Below are positions 34,764 through 43,425 of a stretch of DNA of 64,000 nucleotides, one piece after another; the first letter of the stretch is position 1; every line of letters starts with the position of its first letter. Origin of the DNA: Flavobacterium kingsejongi (GTDB taxonomy: Bacteria > Bacteroidota > Bacteroidia > Flavobacteriales > Flavobacteriaceae); contig NZ_CP020919.1 of NCBI RefSeq assembly GCF_003076475.1, positions 1,302,001-1,366,000 on the forward strand, given 5' to 3'. Below the pieces are notes generated by a model. That model saw only the letters and a program-made list of their open reading frames with translations. It was not told where the DNA came from and searched no databases. The position numbers and the translations under genes are program-made.

Positions 34764-35645
34764 ATGGGGATTAAAGCGACAACTGTAGAGGAACAGATTC
34801 AAAAACTTATTGGTAGAGGAATGGTTTTTGAAAATGGTCAAGAAATTGAGAAGGCAAAAGAGATTTTGTTAGATATAGGATATTATAGATTAGGTTTTTA
34901 TTGGAATCCTTTTGAAATAGATAAAAAACATAACTTTGCGAATGGAACTAAATTTTCTGATGTTGTCTGTTTGTATTACTTAGATGTAGATTTAAAAAAC
35001 ATCTTGAATAAAGCATTAAATAGGATTGAAATTAATTTAAGGACACAAATTATTTATCATGTGTCAAATAATTATTCGGATAATCCTACTTGGTTTGCAA
35101 GTAAAAAAGTGATGGTTTCAAAATTTGTTGACGAATTTCCTTTAAAGAGTTATACTGAAAAGTTTAAGGGGAGTAATAAACCTATAAAAAGACATCATAG
35201 TAATTATCCAAATGATATTTATGCACCTGCATGGAAGACTTTGGAATTTCTAACATTTGGAAGTATTTATACAATTTATTATTCTTTAAGAGATCCTGTT
35301 TTAAAAGGAGAAATCGCAAATTATTATGGTATAAAAAAGATAAAAGTTTTTGAAAATTTTTACAATACAATTGTTTTCATTAGAAATATTTGTGCTCATA
35401 GCGGTATACTTTATGATTCAAACACCCCAAAAGAAATTGAAACTACCCCATTGATTAAATTTAATAATAATAATAGACATTCTTTAGATTCCTCAATAAA
35501 AGTAATTTTGTATTTTCTTGAAAGGATTTCGCCGAGTAGAAAGAAAATAATTGAAGATGAAATAATTACCTTGTTTGATGCCTATGATCATAATCCAAAA
35601 ATCCAAAAAATAATAATTGAAAAAATTGGGTATTTGAAAAAATAA
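34764..35645 (+). CDS. Abi_2-family (AbiD/AbiF-type) HEPN-like abortive infection protein
   Basis: 293 aa with Abi_2 hallmarks: the N-terminal GYYRLGFYWNPF (residues 39-50), IEINLRTQIIYHV in the middle (about 88-100), and RNICAHSG near the C-terminus, an R-x4-H motif (Arg207, His212) typical of HEPN ribonucleases. Abi_2 proteins are phage-defence or toxin proteins, and recent work links the AbiF branch to cognate non-coding RNAs and to the ancestry of Cas13. The gene is AT-rich compared with its neighbours, sits alone with a long leader and its own terminator, and looks like a laterally acquired defence cassette. Confidence 0.85.
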   Translation: MGIKATTVEEQIQKLIGRGMVFENGQEIEKAKEILLDIGYYRLGFYWNPFEIDKKHNFANGTKFSDVVCLYYLDVDLKNILNKALNRIEINLRTQIIYHVSNNYSDNPTWFASKKVMVSKFVDEFPLKSYTEKFKGSNKPIKRHHSNYPNDIYAPAWKTLEFLTFGSIYTIYYSLRDPVLKGEIANYYGIKKIKVFENFYNTIVFIRNICAHSGILYDSNTPKEIETTPLIKFNNNNRHSLDSSIKVILYFLERISPSRKKIIEDEIITLFDAYDHNPKIQKIIIEKIGYLKK

Positions 35646-35743
35646 GTTAAAAAGCTTTTTTGCGCGTAACAAATAATATATTTTTGTAGTCAAGTGCCCA
35701 ACTAGTCATTAGCATTAGCGCTGCACTATAAAATAGTAAATAT

Positions 35744-35769
35744 AACCCAGACATGCTCTGGGTTTTTTT
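35744..35769 (+). terminator. Rho-independent terminator downstream of the Abi_2 gene
   Basis: AACCCAGA-CATG-CTCTGGGTT followed by seven T. The 98 bp between stop codon and terminator also holds AGTGC/GCACT arms and could be part of a small RNA. Confidence 0.8.
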
Positions 35770-35930
35770 ATGCAAATATTTGACCTGTAGTGTAATATTG
35801 GCTTGTGATACTGGTTAGGAAGTGTAAAAGGGTAATTGAAATAATAAGGAAGGCAATCCAAAAATGGGCTGCCTTTGTCTTTTACAGCCGTTCTGTTTTT
35901 ATAAACGTTTTGAATTGGGTATATTTGTTG

Positions 35931-36070
35931 TTCTTAAAATTACCACATTAAGAAACTAATAGATTTCCCTCGTACGATGCAGGCGGTATCGGAAACGACC
36001 GCGAATGCTGTGGTAAGCATTAAGACTGCTAAGGTATGAGGGTCTTTTAATTCTTAAAATTACCACATTA
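35931..36070 (+). repeat. 20-bp direct repeats exactly 120 bp apart around a structured segment
   Basis: TTCTTAAAATTACCACATTA occurs at 35931-35950 and 36051-36070. The second copy runs into the ATG of the following gene. The repeats bracket the candidate RNA at 35967-36042. Confidence 0.85.
35967..36042 (+). ncRNA. Candidate three-way-junction RNA upstream of the 110-aa gene
   Basis: Closing helix CCCTCGTAC (35967-35975) with GTATGAGGG (36034-36042), one G-U pair; GCAG/CTGC next; then hairpins GCGGT-AT-CG-GAAA-CG-ACCGC and AATGC-TGTGGTAA-GCATT. The fold is compact, GC-rich against an AT-rich surround, and ends 27 nt before the start codon. It could be a riboswitch-like leader, a small RNA, or a tiny mobile element, given the flanking direct repeats. 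Confidence 0.45.
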
Positions 36071-36402
36071 TGAATGCAGAGAAAAAATCCAAAGTGGCTC
36101 CATTCCATTGGGACACTTTAAAAGAGGCGGCAGGCTACCTAAGCCCGTTTAACACCGCCACCCAAAGCCAGGCTTTGGAAATCAGTTTTAATAATTACAC
36201 CGATCTTATGACTACCACCGGGAGCCTGTTGGAAACCTGTTGTAATGCTTTGCGCTTTGGTGGGAATACTCCGGAAAATCAACCGCAGGAAATCTGCCTC
36301 GATGTAGCGAATGTGTTGGAACTCGTCCAGAAGCTATTGCCGTTTTCCGAAATGGAATTCCTCGATCGGCTGACCCTAAGGGAAAGCAAACCGGAAGATT
36401 AA
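36070..36402 (+). CDS. Hypothetical protein, cytoplasmic
   Basis: 110 aa, acidic and helical (LKEAAGYLSPF, SLLETCCNALRFGG, ANVLELVQKLLPFSEMEFLD). No family recognised. The codon usage is typical of the resident genome and the gene is followed by a clear terminator, so it is likely real. The start ATG overlaps the second 20-bp repeat. Confidence 0.65.
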   Translation: MNAEKKSKVAPFHWDTLKEAAGYLSPFNTATQSQALEISFNNYTDLMTTTGSLLETCCNALRFGGNTPENQPQEICLDVANVLELVQKLLPFSEMEFLDRLTLRESKPED

Positions 36403-36416
36403 AGAGTAATACACTG

Positions 36417-36441
36417 AAAGCGGCTTTAAGGCCGCTTTTTT
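36417..36441 (+). terminator. Rho-independent terminator
   Basis: AAAGCGGC-TTTAAG-GCCGCTTTTTT, 15 nt after the stop of the 110-aa gene. Confidence 0.85.
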
Positions 36442-36486
36442 AGTTGTCCTTCTTTATGTTTTTGAAATGCCGTAATGTACTGTGAA

Positions 36487-37257
36487 TTAAAAACCTTTCT
36501 TCCCTGCATACGGGCTCTTAAAAGCAATCCATCCGGTAGTTTTTCCTGCTACCCCCGATGCCGTAGTAGGCGTAAAGCGCACTTTATAATTTCCGTTTTT
36601 CGAAAACGTAAAAGCCCCACTGCACATCCCATGGCCCACAATGATTTGGTTTTTGTCTGCAGCCAGGTAAAAGGTGGTGCTGGTATTGGTGTCCAGATCG
36701 ACCACTTCGGTTTTATACCACGATCCGGGAGCGGCAGGTGGATTGGAAATGCTAAATATAACAGTCGCCGCCGGACCACATCCGTAATATTCCACACTGG
36801 AACTGCTGTAGGTAATCTTAGGGGAAATATTCGGGAGGGACGTTTCGATACGGTCTGTAATCCAGTAGACAGGCTCTTTCTTTTTAGTATCCGGATTCCA
36901 CTGCAGGAGTTCGCGCTCCTCGTTTTGGGTCATGTTGGCATACTGTAAGATGTATTTGGTATTGGGTTGCAAGGTAGTGGCAGGTTTGAATAGGGCTTGG
37001 GTCTCGAACATTTGCCCTTTGAAAATGTTGACTACAGTAAGTGCAACGGTACTGCCGTCTGGTGCTTGCAGGAAAACACCCCGGTTTTTAAAGCTTTCAA
37101 TCGTTTCCTGGTTTTGCGAAAACCCCTGGATGATAAACAGTGTAATGGGGCTGATGTGTTTTTGCTGCGGGAAAAATGCCATACCGCTGGAAGTGCATTC
37201 GGCCCGGCTCATCTGGATTCCCAATACCATCACGAGCACAAAGAGTAGCTTTTTCAT
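36487..37257 (-). CDS. Secreted protein of unknown function
   Basis: 256 aa with a signal peptide (MKKLLFVLVMVLGIQMSRAE). The mature part is predicted beta-rich and may contain two Ig-like domains (QPNTKYILQYANMT resembles the strand pattern of Ig/FnIII folds; a second unit covers VEYYGCGPAATVIFSIS to the end). Four Cys could form disulfides. No T9SS tail or catalytic motif is seen. Confidence 0.7.
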   Translation of the reverse strand: MKKLLFVLVMVLGIQMSRAECTSSGMAFFPQQKHISPITLFIIQGFSQNQETIESFKNRGVFLQAPDGSTVALTVVNIFKGQMFETQALFKPATTLQPNTKYILQYANMTQNEERELLQWNPDTKKKEPVYWITDRIETSLPNISPKITYSSSSVEYYGCGPAATVIFSISNPPAAPGSWYKTEVVDLDTNTSTTFYLAADKNQIIVGHGMCSGAFTFSKNGNYKVRFTPTTASGVAGKTTGWIAFKSPYAGKKGF

Positions 37258-37345
37258 AAGGCAGTGTTTTGAATTGCCCTTTAAAAGTAAGAAATAAATG
37301 GATGAGGAATAGGGAAGTACAGGATCTTTTTGGGATCTTTACGGT

Positions 37346-37612
37346 ATGGAACATCTCGAAAATACCATCCTTGCTTTTGACCACTGGGAAAATCCCTGGA
37401 CCTTCCAGAAGTTTGTCCTGTCCCATCTTGATACCGATAACCGGAATGTCTTTAACCACTACTGGACCATCGCTACGGCTGCCGAACTCTGGAACCATTC
37501 CGATCTTATATTGGGATGTAAAGCCTGTCATAAACAACTCCGGAAGCAGACACCCCTAAGTGATGCAGCAATAGCAGCTATCGTAAGGGCGGTTTCTTAT
37601 GAGTGGAATTAA
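37346..37612 (+). CDS. Small hypothetical protein
   Basis: 88 aa: MEHLENTILAFDHWENPWTF, then SHLDTDNRNVFNHYWTIATA and GCKACHKQL. It is rich in Trp and His, has resident-like codon use and no signal peptide. Two other frames are open here, so the call rests on composition and on the lack of overlap with the flanking genes. No family recognised. Confidence 0.5.
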   Translation: MEHLENTILAFDHWENPWTFQKFVLSHLDTDNRNVFNHYWTIATAAELWNHSDLILGCKACHKQLRKQTPLSDAAIAAIVRAVSYEWN

Positions 37613-37634
37613 TTTCAGATTTTTTTATTCTAAT

Positions 37635-38576
37635 CTAAGATCTTTTCTTTCCCAAATAGAAATCCAATTCTTCTTCCAGTGAAGCCATATTTTCAGGATC
37701 CAAAAAAGGATCCGCGTCTTGTTGTACGGCAGTTAGCAATTCTTCCAACGCAGTGTGGTCTACATGATCGATAGTGCCGAGTTCCCGTAAGGAGCCGGAT
37801 AGTTGTTGTATGGTATAATGTAGCCGTGCTGTGGGGCTAAGGGTTTCGAAGTGGGTATAGTCCCAAGCGACATAGGCATATTCGTACCAGTTTTCGAGGG
37901 GGAATTGGATTTTGGCTTGTTCCAATGTTTCCGCAATACTAAAATAGATATGGGAATACAGTGGTGTATACAGCGGATGCTGTTTTAGGTTCCGGTGCAG
38001 CAGGTCGATCATCATGTTGAGGTACGGCAGTGCTGCAGGTGATTCCTTAAGGTCATACCTCCGGAATTCTTTTACTTTCTTTTTTAACTCCTTTTTGTGG
38101 TTCCGTCGTTGTTCGATCTGGCACTCCATCCACTTTAAATGGATTTGTGCGTCGAGGGCTTCGGTATTAGTGCTGTACTGTTTAAGTTCCGCTTCGGTTT
38201 GTGGCAGCAGGGGGCGTAAGGCCTCTAAATCTTTTTTAAGCAAGGCGATTTTAAAGTCCCTGTTGGGTACTTCAATACCGTCCACGCGATCGAGGCTCTC
38301 CAGGACGATTTCAAAAATAGTTTGAAAATTGAAGGTGTTCAGTTTGTTGTAATCGGGATCGGTAGGAGTATATGGGACAGTGATGTCGGCATATTTGTGG
38401 TACAGGAAGCGTTTTTTGAACTTTTGTGCCTTTTTGGGATGCTCGATAAGGGTAATAAAAATGGCCTGAAAGGTAATCCCATGATCAATCCCAATCAGGT
38501 GGTCGTTCAGGAACCGGGAAAGTGCCATCGTATTGGGGGAGCGGTTGCTTTTGTCAAAGTCTATTTCTATTCTCAT
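37635..38576 (-). CDS. Hypothetical cytoplasmic protein
   Basis: 313 aa from the ATG giving MRIEIDFDKSNRSPNTMALS; the ORF is open nine codons further up. It is largely helical and charged, with a Lys-rich helix (NHKKELKKKVKEFRRYDLKE) and conserved-looking aromatics (NWYEYAYVAWDYTHFE). No known domain recognised and no signal peptide. It stands alone between convergent neighbours. Confidence 0.65.
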   Translation of the reverse strand: MRIEIDFDKSNRSPNTMALSRFLNDHLIGIDHGITFQAIFITLIEHPKKAQKFKKRFLYHKYADITVPYTPTDPDYNKLNTFNFQTIFEIVLESLDRVDGIEVPNRDFKIALLKKDLEALRPLLPQTEAELKQYSTNTEALDAQIHLKWMECQIEQRRNHKKELKKKVKEFRRYDLKESPAALPYLNMMIDLLHRNLKQHPLYTPLYSHIYFSIAETLEQAKIQFPLENWYEYAYVAWDYTHFETLSPTARLHYTIQQLSGSLRELGTIDHVDHTALEELLTAVQQDADPFLDPENMASLEEELDFYLGKKRS

Positions 38577-38677
38577 GTAGGCTGCTTTAGGTCGGGTAAT
38601 CAAATATAGGAAAATCCCAATAAAACAGCCTAACCGAAAATTGTAGGGATTAAAGTTTCGGCATGGCTTAAAGCGAT

Positions 38678-39874
38678 TTACTTATATTCAGGAAGTTCGA
38701 TGTCGTCTTTTGTAACGTCTTTTTCTTTCTTGCTAAACAGCTTGCCAATTGCCTTGATGGGGCGGCTGGCCACGATACCCGCTACAGTATTGACTACGGC
38801 AACGCCAAATTTAGATTTTGGATGCGCAAGCCACGGAACGCCCGGAGGCAGTTTCTGTATCTTTTCAACAAACGGGCGCATCCGTTTTTCGTAGGCGGCA
38901 AAGGCTTCTTCATGGGTAGCATGGCGCGAAAGTTCGCCTGCCAAGAGATAGGCACCGACTATGGCTAAGGTCGTCCCCATTCCCGTAAGCGGGGTTGGGC
39001 AATAAGCAGCATCACCAATCATGCCTGCACGGCCATTGAACCATCGTGGGGCATGAACCTGGCTGATCCCATCGAAATACACATCATCGTTGGTTTCCAT
39101 TTCTTTCATCAGGCGTGCCTCTTCCCAGCCGGCTCCGGAAAGCTTATCCTTTAGTATTTTTTTCTGATCGTCGTTGGAAAGGTTCTGGTAACTTTTGTCA
39201 TCGGAAAGAAAACTGAATGAGGCTCTTGTCGTCCCATGATTATCGGGACGGAGCAACATCACCCTTGATCCGGGAGCAGTATACCAGCGTGCCCATCTGG
39301 TATCTCTTGCTGTTTTAGGAATGGTATACCAGGCATTATAAAGGCCCACAAATTTTATTTCGGGCTCTTCGCCAAAGAGTAACGTTCTGGTAGTAGACCG
39401 AACCCCATCAGCCGCGATCAATAAGTCAAACACTTCTTTTGTGTCATCACTAAAGGTCACCTCAACAGTGTTGGTATCCTGCTGTACTGCTGTGATGTAT
39501 TTGCCAAAGACATACTTTACCTCATTTTTAGTGCTGTTATATAAGATATTGACCAAATCCCCGCGGAGAATTTCAGCTTCGCTGGTAAAACTGCTGGCAC
39601 CGTCTGTTGGAAATGCAGCTTTGACCTCATTATTTCGGTTTACAAATTGCAGGCCTATCTCTCCGGTGTTGGCGGCAAGTATGTCCTGCTCAATCCCCAT
39701 CATTCTTACGATGGCGCGCCCGGCTCCCCTGATATCAAGGTTCTGGCCGCCCATTCGCAGAGCTTTGGAACGCTCCACTATGGTGACGTCAAAACCATAT
39801 TTTGCCAGCCAGAACCCCAGCGTTGGGCCGGCAATACTTGCGCCGGATACTATTACTCTCTTTTTACGTTCCAT
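38678..39874 (-). CDS. FAD-dependent monooxygenase (PHBH/FAD_binding_3 type)
   Basis: 398 aa. The Rossmann GxGxxG-like motif is VSGASIAGPTLGFWLAKYG (residues about 8-26), followed by the ribose-binding ERS at the end of the second strand. The DG motif is LIAADGVRSTTR and the GD motif MIGDAAYCPTPLTGMGTT. The family hydroxylates small aromatic or polyketide-like substrates with NAD(P)H and O2; relatives include tetracycline-modifying TetX, but substrate cannot be inferred. The C-terminal basic tail (KAIGKLFSKKEKDV) is unusual but modest. A single gene with no evident operon partner. Confidence 0.88.
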   Translation of the reverse strand: MERKKRVIVSGASIAGPTLGFWLAKYGFDVTIVERSKALRMGGQNLDIRGAGRAIVRMMGIEQDILAANTGEIGLQFVNRNNEVKAAFPTDGASSFTSEAEILRGDLVNILYNSTKNEVKYVFGKYITAVQQDTNTVEVTFSDDTKEVFDLLIAADGVRSTTRTLLFGEEPEIKFVGLYNAWYTIPKTARDTRWARWYTAPGSRVMLLRPDNHGTTRASFSFLSDDKSYQNLSNDDQKKILKDKLSGAGWEEARLMKEMETNDDVYFDGISQVHAPRWFNGRAGMIGDAAYCPTPLTGMGTTLAIVGAYLLAGELSRHATHEEAFAAYEKRMRPFVEKIQKLPPGVPWLAHPKSKFGVAVVNTVAGIVASRPIKAIGKLFSKKEKDVTKDDIELPEYK

Positions 39875-40007
39875 ACTGTTCCTTAATTATATTTCCCTGC
39901 CAGTCATTTGTAACGCCCGGAAGTGCGGTGCTTTAAGCCCGTTACTCAAATATAGGAAATTTGTGCTTTCGGGTACCTATGCGATCCTGTTGAAGAAGTT
40001 GTTTTAT

Positions 40008-40062
40008 GCTCCCTCTCCTGGGGTAGAATGAGGGATGTTCTGATTAACAGGCCGATGCCTGC
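40008..40062 (-). pseudogene. Decayed tRNA-Asn remnant
   Basis: GCTCCCTCTCCTGGGG, CTGATTAACAG and GATGC occur in the same order and spacing as in the intact tRNA-Asn(GTT) genes at 41489 and 43426, including the anticodon loop, but the T-arm and D-arm sequences are degraded and no cloverleaf can form. The rest of 39875-40202 holds no supported gene. Confidence 0.6.
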
Positions 40063-40202
40063 CGGCTTTCACCTAATGCCTGAATCTATTTTTATTAGGA
40101 ACTGCCAACGAAATCCTTTTAAATAGTTGTAGCGGTTTATTATTATCTATAAATTTAGTTACGTTTTTAGAGAATAGCTTCCTTACCTCAAAACAGCACT
40201 AT

Positions 40203-40322
40203 ATGAAAAACAGAATCAGCTATAGCATGCTATTACTTTTTTTGATAGGGCAGATAACAGCCTGTCAGCCTGGAACCAAAATGAGTGCTGTAGAAAATTT
40301 TCAGGCACAATGGGGTAATTGA
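40203..40322 (+). pseudogene. Truncated lipoprotein (39 aa)
   Basis: A clear lipoprotein signal peptide (SYSMLLLFLIGQITAC) is followed by only 21 residues and a TGA. Probably the start of a lipoprotein gene that lost its body. Another lipoprotein gene begins 63 nt downstream. Confidence 0.4.
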
Positions 40323-40385
40323 AAATTTAATAAACAATGCTTGTTGCAGGAACTTAAAAACGAATGAACATTTTTAATAAGAACT

Positions 40386-41375
40386 ATGAAGAAAAGCCAA
40401 TTGTTATGTAGTTTGTTACTTGTATTCGCTTGCGGATGCCAACAAAAATCGCCAACGTATACTACGGATCAGGTAAAAGAGGATCAGGAAAACCAACAGT
40501 CGGATGATGTGATGCACTATCGTGATAGCACAATGGAAGTTTATTCGGAAAGCGCGTATACTGCATTAGCAGATCGTAAGTATAAATTTCCATCAACAAC
40601 TGATTTTGAGCAAATAATCGAGGCGGTTTACCATATTAATGTTAAGAAAGCAAAATTTGATGATGTGTATTTATCAGAGGATAACGGACCCGTCCCGACA
40701 GCTGTGAGGCAGAAAAACTTTATTTATATATTTGATCACTATGCGGATGCCGAACCGAATGTGGATCATAATCTGACATTCAATTTGAATAATTACCTGT
40801 TTCATAAGAATATCGAATCCAGAAATGTATTGTTAAGCTCCGATAATGACAAAGAATACCTGTTTGATCTCGTAGAGCAGTATGGCTACGCAGATGACGA
40901 GTATTTGCTACACTATGTATTGGATAAAAAATATAAAAATGATAATTTCCAAAAGCTGGGTGCCCTTGTATTTATAAAAAAGCCGGATGGCAGTCTTGAG
41001 ATCAGAACGAAAATTTTAAACTTTACAGCCTCCAATGCTAATGAAAAGGATGTAGTCCTGGCAAGGAATATGCTGTTGTATTGTATCGACCTGATTGATA
41101 CGGATCCAGATGATGAGTTTTCAGCGGCTCAAAAGGCTAAAATAATTGCATTCGCATCCAATGCAATAGATCCGATCTATAAAAAATACCATCGGATTAA
41201 CGATCAGCATTGGGGAACTGCGTCCGTCCTGTCCTATTACATCGCTGCTGTAGGTGCGCAAAAATGGAATGAAACGGAAGCAGCCTACCTAAAAGAACAA
41301 TATTATAACCTGCCAAACTTAGCTGCAATGATAGCATATGCCAATGAATTTGATAGTATCGGTGCTCCGGATTAA
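40386..41375 (+). CDS. Lipoprotein of unknown function
   Basis: 329 aa with a lipoprotein signal (MKKSQLLCSLLLVFACGC, lipid Cys18). The mature part is acidic and helical, with repeated Asp/Tyr-rich segments (EYLFDLVEQYGYADDEYLLH) and a plausible C-terminal helix pair. No domain recognised. Probably outer-membrane anchored. Confidence 0.7.
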   Translation: MKKSQLLCSLLLVFACGCQQKSPTYTTDQVKEDQENQQSDDVMHYRDSTMEVYSESAYTALADRKYKFPSTTDFEQIIEAVYHINVKKAKFDDVYLSEDNGPVPTAVRQKNFIYIFDHYADAEPNVDHNLTFNLNNYLFHKNIESRNVLLSSDNDKEYLFDLVEQYGYADDEYLLHYVLDKKYKNDNFQKLGALVFIKKPDGSLEIRTKILNFTASNANEKDVVLARNMLLYCIDLIDTDPDDEFSAAQKAKIIAFASNAIDPIYKKYHRINDQHWGTASVLSYYIAAVGAQKWNETEAAYLKEQYYNLPNLAAMIAYANEFDSIGAPD

Positions 41376-41444
41376 GAGGAAGTGCGGAGAATAGGAAGGA
41401 GGTATAAAATGATGGTTGAAGCCGTCGTTTTCCCAAACTGTTTT

Positions 41445-41480
41445 AAAACAAAAAAGACGATCATTGCTGATCGTCTTTTG
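41445..41480 (-). terminator. Terminator of tRNA-Asn copy 1
   Basis: Minus-strand AAAAGACGATCA-GCAA-TGATCGTCTTTT plus T-run directly after the tRNA. Confidence 0.8.
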
Positions 41481-41488
41481 TTTTTGTG

Positions 41489-41562
41489 CTCCCCCTCTTG
41501 GGCTCGAACCAAGGACCCTCTGATTAACAGTCAGATGCTCTAACCAACTGAGCTAAGGAGGA
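41489..41562 (-). tRNA. tRNA-Asn (anticodon GTT), copy 1
   Basis: Cloverleaf on the minus strand: acceptor TCCTCCT/AGGGGGA, D-arm TAGCTCAGTTGGTTAGAGCA, anticodon loop CTGTTAA, T-arm CTTGG-TTCGAGC-CCAAG. CCA is not encoded. Identical in sequence to the copy at 43426. Confidence 0.95.
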
Positions 41563-41975
41563 AGGCGTTTGCCTTATAAAGCGCTGCAAATATAGGGAAA
41601 AAATTGATTTCTATGCATAAATCAGCAACCATTTTCTATTGGCCTGAGCTGTAAGTTTATAGGTGATTGTTCTGGGATAATTCCTGTTCGTGTAAGGATA
41701 GAATACAGCGTAGGGAATAGGTGTGACGGGATGAAAGGGTCGTTGGGTTGTCACGAATGAAATTAAGAGGTTGAACCGGTGTAAGAATGAAAAAGAAGGA
41801 ACGGTGTGTTGTAGCTTTTTTAGATTGTGGTACTCTTTAAAATGGTGGGAATGGGATTGAAAAGCGGTATTGGTTTTGGAAGGGTTAAAAAAACGTCGGG
41901 AGGTGGTGGATCAAGAACAAAACTTGGGGAGGAATGTCAAAATAAAATCAGAAATTTGCAATCTAAGAATTTGAT
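41563..41975. other. Intergenic stretch up to the ISL3-like element
   Basis: No supported gene. 41563-41899 is ordinary spacer between tandem tRNA-Asn genes; from 41908 it is the left end of the insertion sequence. Confidence 0.6.
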
Positions 41976-42323
41976 ATGACCCCTATAGAGCTATTGAAGT
42001 TTATGCTTCCTGATTTTTTAGTTGACCATTTTGAAGTGGTTTTTTCTACTAATACAGAAGAAATATTACACCTATACTTTGAAGAGAATGCCAAACCTCC
42101 GTCAGAATTTAATGGACTTCAGTTAATCTCAAAGGGTTTCCAGGATGAGATCACCATTCAGGACTTTCCTTTGAGAGGGAAGTTTGTGTATCTACACATC
42201 AAAAGACGTCGCTGGATCAATAAAGACACAAGTGAGATCGTTAAAAGAGATTGGAATCTAGTTGCCAAGGGAACCCGCATGACTCAGGAGTTTGCGGCTT
42301 TTTTAAAAGAAATTAATAGATAA
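41976..42323 (+). CDS. ISAon1-like transposase, N-terminal region
   Basis: 115 aa: MTPIELLKFMLPDFLVDHFE, FQDEITIQDFPLRGKFVYLH, KRRRWINKDTSEIVKRDWNL and TRMTQEFAAFLKEI. This is the separate N-terminal ORF typical of ISAon1 elements, which contacts DNA. It ends at TAA 42321-42323 while the catalytic ORF is open in the +1 frame from 42307, so the full transposase probably needs a frameshift in the A-rich overlap. Confidence 0.85.
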   Translation: MTPIELLKFMLPDFLVDHFEVVFSTNTEEILHLYFEENAKPPSEFNGLQLISKGFQDEITIQDFPLRGKFVYLHIKRRRWINKDTSEIVKRDWNLVAKGTRMTQEFAAFLKEINR

Positions 42324-43299
42324 AACTGCTACTGACTGTCGTACCATTGGAGGTTTCTTTGGAGTCAATGGGAAAAAGTTACAAAGACAATACAAAAAAT
42401 ATTTAAGCTCCTTTAGTACGTGGGCTCAACGTGAACATGCGCATGAGTGGATTATTTATCCTGAAAATATAGGTACCCACTTGTCAATTGATGAAGTAGC
42501 CTTGTCTCAGGGTGAGCTTTTTACTATTGTAACCAATAAGGAAGCTAGAGGTAAAAAAGGTTGCCTAGTTGCTATTATTGCAGGGACAAAGGCAGATCAG
42601 GTCATTGAACATATCTGTAAAATTGATTACAAAAAAAGAAGTTGGGTTCAAGAAATAACACTTGACATGGCTAATTCCATGAAGTTGATTTCCAAAAAAT
42701 GTTTTCCAAAAGCGGTACAGGTTACCGATAGATTTCATGTTCAAAAATTAGCTCTAGAAGCATTACAGGAGATTAGAATAAAATATCGTTGGGAAGCGAT
42801 GGATACTGAGAATCGATTCATATTACAAGCGAAAAAAGAAAACAAAACTTATCTCTCAGATCTTTTATCTAATGGAGACTCTGTAAAACAGTTGCTCGCC
42901 AGAAGTAGATATGTTCTTTATAAATCCCGCGATAAATGGACCGAAAGACAAAATGAACGAGCCCAATTGTTATTTGGCTTATATCCCGATATTAAAAAAG
43001 CATACAGTTTAACCCAACAACTACGAAGTATTTACAACAATCATAACAATAAACACGTTGCGATGACAAAACTGGCACATTGGTACAGGAATGTAGAGGA
43101 GTCAGGGTTTAAAAATTTTAATATCCTTTTAAATACTATAACGGTTAATTACCAGTCAATCTTAAACTATTTTGACAATAGAAGTACAAATGCTTCAGCA
43201 GAATCTTTTAATGCTAAAGTAAAAGCATTTAGGAGTCAATTTAGAGGAGTGCGTAAAGTAGATTTCTTCTTATTTAGATTATCTAATCTTTTTGGCTAA
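42307..43299 (+). CDS. ISAon1-like transposase, catalytic region
   Basis: The open frame starts at 42307 (KTATDCRTIGGFFGVNGKKL, then YPENIGTHLSIDEVALSQGE); the first ATG-like start in it is TTG at 42481. DDE-type residues are visible in LSIDEVAL (first Asp), VQVTDRFHVQKLA (second Asp) and TNASAESFNAKVKAFR (Glu), the ISL3 arrangement. It ends KVDFFLFRLSNLFG 23 nt inside the right end. Probably expressed by frameshifting from the 41976 ORF; the element appears intact. Confidence 0.85.
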   Translation, partial: KKLIDKTATDCRTIGGFFGVNGKKLQRQYKKYLSSFSTWAQREHAHEWIIYPENIGTHLSIDEVALSQGELFTIVTNKEARGKKGCLVAIIAGTKADQVIEHICKIDYKKRSWVQEITLDMANSMKLISKKCFPKAVQVTDRFHVQKLALEALQEIRIKYRWEAMDTENRFILQAKKENKTYLSDLLSNGDSVKQLLARSRYVLYKSRDKWTERQNERAQLLFGLYPDIKKAYSLTQQLRSIYNNHNNKHVAMTKLAHWYRNVEESGFKNFNILLNTITVNYQSILNYFDNRSTNASAESFNAKVKAFRSQFRGVRKVDFFLFRLSNLFG

Positions 43300-43383
43300 T
43301 CCCCAAGCTTTGCGTTTGATCCGAGGTGGTCCTGATGCGATGTGAAATGATTGGAAAAGCAGTTGTTTTTCGAAACTTTTTTA

Positions 43384-43418
43384 AAACAAAAAAGACGATC
43401 ATTTCTGATCGTCTTTCG
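43384..43418 (-). terminator. Terminator of tRNA-Asn copy 2
   Basis: Minus-strand AAAGACGATCA-GAAA-TGATCGTCTTT followed by T-rich sequence. Confidence 0.8.
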
Positions 43419-43425
43419 TTTTGTG

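Larger units (their letters stand above)
41908..43322 (+). mobile_element. ISAon1-like (ISL3-type) insertion sequence, 1415 bp
   Basis: Terminal inverted repeats: left GGATCAAGAACAAAACTTGG, right (reverse complement) GGATCAAACGCAAAGCTTGG, both continuing GGA. An exact 8-bp target duplication GAGGTGGT flanks it (41900-41907 and 43323-43330). It contains a transposase in two frames. Confidence 0.92.
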
